Shown here: piece after piece, positions 1 to 5,918 of the stretch
Numbering within the stretch: the first letter of the stretch is position 1
Layout: each line of letters begins with the position of its first letter
Source of the DNA: Pleurotus djamor
Lineage: Eukaryota > Basidiomycota > Agaricomycetes > Agaricales > Pleurotaceae
Assembly: GCA_029747585.1 (NCBI GenBank)
Contig: JAPEVF010001161.1
Span: 1-13,174 of the forward strand
Length of the DNA stretch: 13,174 bases
Direction of reading: 5' to 3'
Notes under the pieces: generated by a model
Database searches by the model: none
What the model was told of the DNA's origin: nothing
What the model saw: only the letters and a program-made list of their open reading frames with translations
Made by a program: the position numbers and the translations under genes

Positions 1-320
1 TGGCTTGGGCGACGCGGGTGGTGACTTCCCCTGCTCTTCGGGTCCTAGGTTATCAGTTCGAGGCTTAGGATCTTCATCGGAGTCGTCAGAGTCACTGTTA
101 TTGAACGGCCGGATGACCAAGGCATCCTTGTCCGGTCGGAGGAACACAGTCGTCATGTGCCTACGGATGGGTTGCGCCTTCGGGGCTCCGCGGGTTGTCC
201 TGGGGCATTCATCACGGTAGTGGGAGCTTCATCCTCTGTTGGCCTTGTGGGTAAGGCGAAATTGAGTCTCGTTGGTCTGCTGGGACCTGCGGTTTGGGTG
301 CTCGGACCTGGCTGCGTCAT
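1..320 (-). CDS. 5' part of an unrecognised gene, cut by the left window edge, with a frame break
   Basis: Two minus-strand open frames overlap here. One starts at an ATG at 320-318, beginning MTQPGPSTQTAGPSRP, and runs to a stop at 153. It is rich in Pro, Thr and Arg. The other is open from 228 to the window edge and contains an ATG at 156-154, reading MTTVFLRPDKDALVIRPFNN, followed by an acidic SDSDDSDED stretch. Both read like genuine low-complexity N-terminal protein. I found no convincing intron that joins the first frame to the second. Three explanations remain: an intron I cannot place, a one-base error or indel, or a true start at 156. The remainder of the gene lies outside the window. 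No domain is visible and I do not recognise the family. It would be transcribed divergently from SLD5. Confidence 0.38.
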
Positions 321-612
321 GTCCTGTTATGAGTCGTGAGCGTTAAGAGTAGAAAGTGGGGGGATGATCGAGTATGTGCGATGGTGGTTATGATGGTGGT
401 GGTATAAGAAGAAGATCGAGGGTCTCATTTTTTTTTGTTTATTGACGATTGGGGGTGACAATAGATCTAGCAGCCCCGCCTCTGTTGTTCTGTCGTCGAT
501 CATTGCCTTATTTGGACTGTGGGTCCCCGACCACGTGGCCCTGGCCCATTGTTGTCTCCTTTTGGGCTCGGCGCTTTTCACCACCAACGATCTCTCGTCC
601 GTAACCTTGGCG
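321..612. promoter_or_regulatory. Divergent promoter region between the left-edge gene and SLD5
   Basis: This 292-base gap separates the minus-strand ATG at 320 from the SLD5 ATG at 613. It holds a T9 tract at 428-436, a palindromic E-box CACGTG at 532-537 (a bHLH-type site), and two copies of GATCGAG at 366-372 and 414-420. The SLD5 frame stays open upstream to about 442, but it contains no ATG before 613. No MluI cell-cycle box (ACGCGT), which might be expected upstream of a replication gene, was found. That this gap is a promoter is inferred from gene orientation. Confidence 0.4.
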
Positions 613-1784
613 ATGGCTGACTGGGACGAAGAATATGAAAGAACGTTTGGCTCAGGCGCAGCTGCCTCGACATCTTTCAGGGAACCCGACGCGAATTCCT
701 TCGTCGCCCGTGCTCGCAACGCGCCCGACGACAATGATATCGACATCGACGAACTTATGCCACCGGTCGGTAACCAAGCTGGCACAGTTGGTAGTGGATC
801 AGAGTCCCCCGTTCAGCAACTCATTCGACTCTGGATGAACGAACGGCACGCTCCTGATATACTACCAGTCCAAGAGCATCTATTGGCTGGGATACTGGAT
901 CACATCCGTCACCAGGTGCGCATCGGATTCACGCCGCATCATAGCATGTCAGAGACTCACGGAACGTATGCATCGACTACTTGTCTCGTATATGGACCGC
1001 GTCTTTGAACTTGTTCGACCCATAGACCGTCTCGATTTCACCACTAACACCCTCTCTTTGTTTCATCGTAGTCCGACGCAGTCCAGCTGCTACGGTCAGA
1101 CCCAGACGCGTCGCAGGAAGAACACTTTCGGATCGTCCTCGTTCAAACTGAAATCGAACGTATCAAATTCATCGTCCGATCCTACCTACGGACGCGGTTA
1201 TTCAAGGTAGATCTACCTCAGTCTCCAGCCCCCCATCTGTCCGTTTGACTGTCTCATAAGTTCAGATAGAAAAGTATGCTCGTTATATCGTATCAAATCC
1301 AGAAATCCAAACCCGCATATCGACTTCTGAACGAACATATGCCAGCAAGTGCGCACGGACTCTTCTGCCGTACCCTTTCTCGGTTGACAGAACTAACACG
1401 CGTCTTTACAGGCAGGCACAGATCCTGGATCAACATTTTCATGAGACTGTCCTGAAAAGTCTCCCGGAAGCGCAGTCTCATCTTGACGATACACCGATAT
1501 TCATGCCGCCCATGGGTAAGAAATTCGCGACCTGATCAATGAAACCTATTCGATCAGTTTACTAGTCACCGAGCCTGATAAATCCAAGGCTGTCTTCGTC
1601 CATGCTTTGAAGCAATGCCCGCCTATCCTCCTTCCAGAGTAAGTCAGCCCCACTCTTCCTGCTGCGTGCAATCTTAACATTCATTAGTGGTTCATCACTT
1701 GAAATGGCGAAAGGCCATATTTCACTTGTACCCTTCACAACGGTAGAAAATCTCATACTGAGAGGTGAAGTTGAATTAGTATGA
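613..1784 (+). CDS. SLD5: GINS complex subunit Sld5 (DNA replication)
   Basis: Exons are 613-915, 1072-1206, 1266-1348, 1412-1515, 1566-1638 and 1688-1784. They total 795 nt and encode 264 residues, near the family size (223 in human, 294 in budding yeast). GINS is the Sld5-Psf1-Psf2-Psf3 tetramer that joins Cdc45 and Mcm2-7 in the nuclear CMG helicase at replication forks. The start MADWDEEY is the first ATG in frame and sits in good context (GCGATGG). Residues 1-70 are acidic and probably flexible. The helical A domain follows, with LIRLWMNERHAPDILPVQEH and then VQTEIERIKFIVRSYLRTRL near residues 125-144, leading into IEKYARYI. The C-terminal B domain ends with LVPFTTVENLILRGEVELV, a typical Sld5 ending. 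Introns 2-5 are 49-63 nt and all join in frame. Intron 1 (916-1071) is unusually long at 156 nt. The TGA lies 105 bases from the convergent neighbour's stop. Confidence 0.95.
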
Positions 1785-1852
1785 ATATACCTTCATCCAT
1801 GGAAACACCAGCCTCGAACACTCCCTCCGACTTGAATGCGCTACTTTGGATG

Positions 1853-1858
1853 AATAAA
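1853..1858 (+). terminator. AATAAA poly(A) signal candidate for SLD5
   Basis: AATAAA begins 69 bases after the SLD5 stop codon and lies in the 105-base gap between the convergent genes. Cleavage the usual 10-30 bases downstream would fall about at the end of the minus-strand gene (stop at 1890). Fungal poly(A) signals are loose, so this is a candidate only. I saw no matching AATAAA for the minus-strand gene in the gap. Confidence 0.45.
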
Positions 1859-1889
1859 TTCGACCATAAAAGCAACATACTATACATGG

Positions 1890-3485
1890 TTACTTGCTGG
1901 GCTCCGCGACGCTCATCTCAAGCGAAGAGTCTCTAATCATCTTGTCCAACATGTTCGAGAATCTAATTGTCTCCCTCTTCCTCTCCTCCGCATCCGCTAT
2001 CGTGTTTACAGAGTATACCGATGGCGCCGAGTAAATTGACGCAGCCGCCAACGAACCGCGTTGGATAGCCGGACGAGATACCAGTGGCTCTGTTGCAAAA
2101 GAAACGCTTCGTGAAGGGCGATCCGGACTACGGGCAGAAAGAATGGGCTTCAGATGCACCGACGTCTCAGCTTGAGTGGAAGCCGAGGCGGCAATTGAAA
2201 TGGCTCTGGAGACAGGAACTCTAACAACTCGGACCCGAGGAACTTGAGCAGGATAATGGGAAAGTACGGCGCCTATTCCAGAACCGCGACCAGTACCAGA
2301 TTCACGGTGGACAGTACGAGCTTGAGCGTTCGACCCAGGTTGAGGCACATATGGCTGATAGGTAGGAGGCGAGGATATATGTGTATCAGGTGAAGGTGGA
2401 GTAGGACTAGGAGGGCAAGAAGACGAAGAAGACATAGCGGGACTACTGATGGGTGACAAAAGCTCTCTTCGGGTTCGAATCCGACCTGGGCTTTTCGAAG
2501 GTGACACTAACGAGTCCAGATGGGCAGGGAGAAGAGCAGAGAATGCCGGCCAACCGAACCGGCGCGAGTTCGTAGGTTTGTCGTCAACGTCGTCAAAGCT
2601 ATCTTCTTGTGATACTGAGTCGCCTTCGTCACGGCCACTCCATTCCATGTAGTAGTCAAGATCCATTCCAAGAGAAGGAGAGAACGTTGGTGATGAACCA
2701 CCCGAGATTGGAGAGTCCGACCTCTGGCGAATATTGGGCGTCGAGGTGAATGCAGGAGAAGTATAGATTGGAGGTGGCGGCGACGGAATGCATGTAGGTG
2801 CTGGATAATGTAGATTGAATCCTTCTGTGTTCTCAGTTCTGAGTTGAGCAAGCATATTGGTGACCCCAAGAACGGATCTTCCTCGCTCAACACTGACCCT
2901 GCGAGCGCGGAATGTGGAGGAGTCATTTAGAGATTCGTCGGTGTGATAGCTCGGCGGGGAGTAAGACAACTCTGGTGAAGTGCGAGAGGACGACAGAGGC
3001 GGAGAGTACGTTGGAAGCGGGACCCGGGGCAACTCGAAATCCTGAGCGTGTTGAGTTCTTGGCTGATACAGCGAGGCGATTCTGTCCCTTCCAGGCGATG
3101 AGTAAAGTACATTCCTCGTCCTTATAGCTTCGACATCGCTGAGCAATCCTTCGTCATCGTATACCTGACTATTTCTCATTTCTCGCCTCCGGAAAAAGTA
3201 GTCCCAGCGTCGATCTTTCTTGCATTTATACTCGAAAGTCTTCTTCTCCTTCGTCAGCCCTCCAGGTTCACAAAGGCGGAGCTTCCGTGTCTTAGCTTTG
3301 GCCCGGCGAGCTTTCACGCGGTCGACTATCTGCATGACCGCCCAGGCCACTATGAAGATGAGGATTGTGCCGCCAACGAAGGATGATACAGTGATAGCTA
3401 TAAGTCGAATCTCCGAGTCGCGTATGCCCAAGTGCATATTCAGAGCTGAGACCGTTCTGGGTTGGTCGCCTATCTGAGAATCCAT
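1890..3485 (-). CDS. Hypothetical single-pass membrane protein with long Ser/Pro-rich tail and PPxY motifs
   Basis: This is a single exon of 531 residues, and I do not recognise the family. There is no clear cleavable signal peptide. One strong hydrophobic segment spans about residues 28-53 (around VGGTILIFIVAWAVMQIV), directly followed by a basic patch KARRAKAKTRKLR. By the positive-inside rule, the short N-terminus would be lumenal or extracellular and the roughly 475-residue tail cytosolic. The tail is low in complexity and full of SP/TP sites. It carries PPSY at 177-180, PPTY at 373-376 and an LPTY variant at 157-160, which are candidate WW-domain ligands. Basophilic kinase-like sites are RRVSVE near 196-200 and SRSVSF near 458-463. 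An acidic patch (SQEDSFDDVDD, 292-302) and a charged, probably helical C-terminus (around ERKRETIRFSNMLDKMIRD) complete it. The start context is good (CAAATGG). It could be a membrane adaptor or scaffold, but that is inference. Confidence 0.8.
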   Translation of the reverse strand: MDSQIGDQPRTVSALNMHLGIRDSEIRLIAITVSSFVGGTILIFIVAWAVMQIVDRVKARRAKAKTRKLRLCEPGGLTKEKKTFEYKCKKDRRWDYFFRRREMRNSQVYDDEGLLSDVEAIRTRNVLYSSPGRDRIASLYQPRTQHAQDFELPRVPLPTYSPPLSSSRTSPELSYSPPSYHTDESLNDSSTFRARRVSVERGRSVLGVTNMLAQLRTENTEGFNLHYPAPTCIPSPPPPIYTSPAFTSTPNIRQRSDSPISGGSSPTFSPSLGMDLDYYMEWSGRDEGDSVSQEDSFDDVDDKPTNSRRFGWPAFSALLPAHLDSLVSPSKSPGRIRTRRELLSPISSPAMSSSSSCPPSPTPPSPDTHISSPPTYQPYVPQPGSNAQARTVHRESGTGRGSGIGAVLSHYPAQVPRVRVVRVPVSRAISIAASASTQAETSVHLKPILSARSPDRPSRSVSFATEPLVSRPAIQRGSLAAASIYSAPSVYSVNTIADAEERKRETIRFSNMLDKMIRDSSLEMSVAEPSK

Positions 3486-4319
3486 TTGGAAAGAAAAATA
3501 GGTGTAGATGAGTAGACTGAATTCAGCCAGTAGAGAGTAAGGTTGCCGTTAAAGAGTGTGGTGTAAAGAATGTACGAGATAGAGCTGTCTTGGTAGGTCG
3601 TTGTGGTGGTTGGTGAAGAACGAGCAGCGCCACGACCGGCGCTTCTCAAGGTATTACCCCTGATGAGGTCCCCTGAGAATCAATAACGGCCAATCAGAAT
3701 GCGCAGGTCCCGCGCAGAATCGATCGCCGCCAGGGACCTAACTTACTTCCTCATTTATCTGCAGGGGATGTTCAGCTCCCGGTCTAGACCCACGATCAAT
3801 TGGACAGTACCCACGCATTGTCGCGCCCACGCTCATAAATCAGGAGAGAACATATGATACGAGTTCTTCAACACCATTAGTCGTATATGATAGTGGAGAC
3901 ACTCGAGAATGAAGAGATTCCGGGGAATTCGTGTGGGAAGTGCACCCATGATGATAACGAAACTATCAACAAGCGAAATGCCGAGAGTACACCGGATTAA
4001 TTTATGTTGGAAACGGGTACAATTGGTAAATGGACGCATGTAACGAGCGCTGGCCGTCCCCTCTACAAAGCATAATGACTACAAACAAAATGGAAGCGAA
4101 GATGTATTCGAATGTCAGGTGGGTATGTGGTATCTAAATATATGTGATTATCATACGGTGGGTGATACGAAGGCACGGAAAAGTTTTGTGTCCGTATCGG
4201 GATCGGTACGAGAACAGGAGGTATACTACACCGGAGGAGCAAGCTTGCGTTCCCTGTGACCAAACGGATGGATTTCAAATGTATCAGAAGATGGGTAGAT
4301 GTTGGGAAGCCTGCATTTC
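3486..4319. other. Intergenic region: promoter of the membrane-protein gene and 3' flank of the SLATT gene
   Basis: No convincing gene is present in these 834 bases. The short open frames (up to 90 codons) lack domain-like composition and splice support. The part next to 3485 should be the leader and promoter of the membrane-protein gene; read on the minus strand it is pyrimidine-rich just before the ATG. A CCAAT box lies at 3690-3694 (plus strand), about 205 bases upstream of that ATG, within a small cluster of AGGTCCC repeats. The part next to 4320 should hold the SLATT gene's 3' UTR, but I saw no clear AATAAA there. No tRNA-like B box was found. Confidence 0.5.
3666..3739. repeat. Three AGGTCCC heptamers, two direct and one inverted
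   Basis: AGGTCCC occurs at 3666-3672 and 3705-3711, and its reverse complement GGGACCT at 3733-3739. The last two form a 7-bp inverted repeat around a 21-base spacer that contains ATCGATCG. The cluster surrounds the CCAAT box at 3690-3694, 180-255 bases upstream of the membrane-protein start. A regulatory role is inferred from position only. Confidence 0.35.
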
Positions 4320-5575
4320 TTACCCGCTAGCGTTGCCCAAGAGGTCTTCGAACCGACTCCTGAGACCACTTAACCGGTCCGCAAGTGGCCCTTCTTCCTC
4401 CGTTTTGTGCCCATGATCCATGATGAAAGCATCACATTCTCGTTGGAAGTGTTCAAGGTCTTTGACTCGGGTGATCGAAAGTTCTGGTTCGTTGGATCCA
4501 CGGGCACGAGCTAGATAAGACGCTACTAGTGTAGCCATCCCACCTGATTATGTACAGGGTATAAGTCGATGGTCCAAGGGGAGTGGACGTAGAGACCAAC
4601 CAAGGACAGAGGTAGCTATCGAGGTCTTTCGAGTAGAAGGCATAAGATATCTATTTTAAGTAATGACGCGGTCATGGAGACTCACCTGCCTCCCTACGGT
4701 GGCAGCAGACACGGCAGTGACCAATGCTCCGAGGAGCACCTGCATCCCAATAGCAGCATTCAAGGCGAAGCCCGTCATTTTGGCTAAAACGACGATAAAC
4801 TAAACTAAGCTGGATATGGGAAGATTGCTTGTGACGAACCTCGTAGCATGTACTTTTCACATTCAAGCTTCGCGTGAGCGCGCGTTGGTGCGAGTCTTTC
4901 ACCCAACGTCTTCGGGCGAGGTGGCTATGTGATACGCGTGTCCGATTAGATCTGCAAGCGTAAGGGACGCGATAGACTACTTACCAGATCCTTTCGTTCA
5001 TCAATAGGAACTATCCAGTCAATCGCAGAACGTCTTGAGCCAACTCTCGTCAGACCAGAGTCCGTCATCGTGCGCTGTGGCACCCTCGGCATTTGCGGTG
5101 GATGATACTGTGGGTGTTGATCACCACCATGTCCAGGACTCGATCCCCTTCTCGATGGCGATCCATCATCCAGCTTTTCTGCTTCGAGCTTCTCTATCTG
5201 AGTCGTCAACCTGGTCGGCCGTGGAGATACGATAGGTTGACCGGGGCCACTCAGAGGCAGATGAGGTTGTGATTGGCTATTCGCAGGGCGGGGCTCTGAA
5301 AACGCTGAGGGTATGAGGATCGGTGGTGGGTGTCCCGGCGGTGTACTCGATTGAGGGGAGCTCGTAGTTGGTGGTGGTCCAGTGGGTTGCTGAGTACCAN
5401 CAACGTGGCCGACTATTGCCCCCGGGGTAGGCTGGGGCTGAGCTGTCTGCCCTGCTGCGTGTGGGGGTTGTTGGTCTTGGCTGTGATCCATTGAATCAAT
5501 GAAAGTCGAAGAAGTGCGGTCAGAGCCAGAGCCGTCTTGATAAGTACTTGAGGAGAGCAGACCACGCTGTGACAT
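4320..5575 (-). CDS. Fungal SLATT-domain protein (two-helix membrane protein)
   Basis: Coding exons are 5575-4985, 4924-4840, 4783-4686, 4625-4601 and 4543-4320. They total 1023 nt and encode 340 residues; introns are 56-60 nt and all phases agree. Residues 1-180 are rich in Pro, Gln, Ser and Gly and are probably disordered. A conserved-looking segment, RSAIDWIVPIDERKDL, leads into GERLAPTRAHAKLECEKY and two hydrophobic helices. Helix 1 is about 229-254 (around NAAIGMQVLLGALVTAVSAA) and helix 2 about 261-278 (around VLGGMATLVASYLA). ARARGSNEPELSITRVKDLE and an FQRECDAFIMDHGH helix follow. This layout matches my recollection of the fungal SLATT family (SMODS- and SLOG-associating 2TM effector). 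Bacterial members are predicted membrane effectors in nucleotide-signalling conflict systems; the fungal role is unknown. Base 5400 is ambiguous, so residue 59 is Val, Ala, Asp or Gly. Intron 1 holds an earlier acceptor that would lead directly to a stop. Confidence 0.9.
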
Positions 5576-5918
5576 ACCACGCCTTTTCCAGGCGAGATTG
5601 CTTTATGTACTGTCACACCTTGAGTGCGTGTGAGAGGGGGAGAAAAGAGGCGATCGGGGAGCCATTCAAATACTTATGAATGAATAAATTTCTGCAAGAA
5701 AAAGGACATGTCATTCCGCTCATTGTCGGTTTTACTCACTCACCATGAACATAAATTTAGAGTTCAACTGATCTCTCATGGAACCGGTGAATTCAAACAC
5801 CGCGGCGTAATGAAGGAAGCGAGCAAACCCCATTTATCGTTCTACAGCAATTACACCCATCTCAAATTGTAACATACTCTAAGTCATAACGCCGGTATAT
5901 CGTTTTTAGTCTCCTTTT
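5576..5918. promoter_or_regulatory. Intergenic: URA2 3' flank plus SLATT promoter and leader
   Basis: These 343 bases lie between two genes read in the same direction. The half near 5918 must hold the URA2-like 3' UTR and terminator, though no clear AATAAA is visible on the minus strand. The half near 5576 should be the SLATT promoter and 5' leader. Just upstream of the ATG the minus strand is rich in C and T (around 5620-5660), like a fungal transcription-start region. A good intron candidate lies at 5743-5692. Confidence 0.45.
5692..5743 (-). other. Probable 5' UTR intron of the SLATT gene (52 nt)
   Basis: Read on the minus strand, this segment begins GTGAGTGAG, has a possible branch site GAATGACA, then a T-rich run, and ends CTTTTTCTTGCAG. 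Its length and borders match the proven coding introns nearby (49-63 nt). It lies 116 bases upstream of the SLATT ATG. Without transcripts it remains a prediction; it would also lie inside a short upstream reading frame. Confidence 0.5.

Noticed and set aside
442..612. Upstream extension of the SLD5 frame beginning at a TTG
   Set aside because: There is no ATG before 613. The extension is hydrophobic and unlike any Sld5 N-terminus, and 613 has good start context.
327..785. 152-codon minus-strand open frame over the SLD5 start
   Set aside because: It is antisense to SLD5 exon 1 and its promoter, with low-complexity His and Ser runs that come from simple promoter repeats.
2472..2482. Perfect tRNA B-box match GGTTCGAATCC on the plus strand
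   Set aside because: It lies inside the continuous coding frame of the membrane-protein gene. The flanks do not form a five-base T stem or acceptor stem, and no good A box stands upstream, so it is not a tRNA gene.
3833..4278. Two short minus-strand open frames (68 and 71 codons) downstream of the SLATT stop
   Set aside because: Their composition is not protein-like, their frames differ, and there is no splice connection to the SLATT gene. This region is most likely its 3' UTR and intergenic DNA.
4144..4416. 90-codon plus-strand open frame
   Set aside because: Its 3' part is antisense to the last SLATT exon and the rest lies in the 3' flank. No family resemblance is visible.
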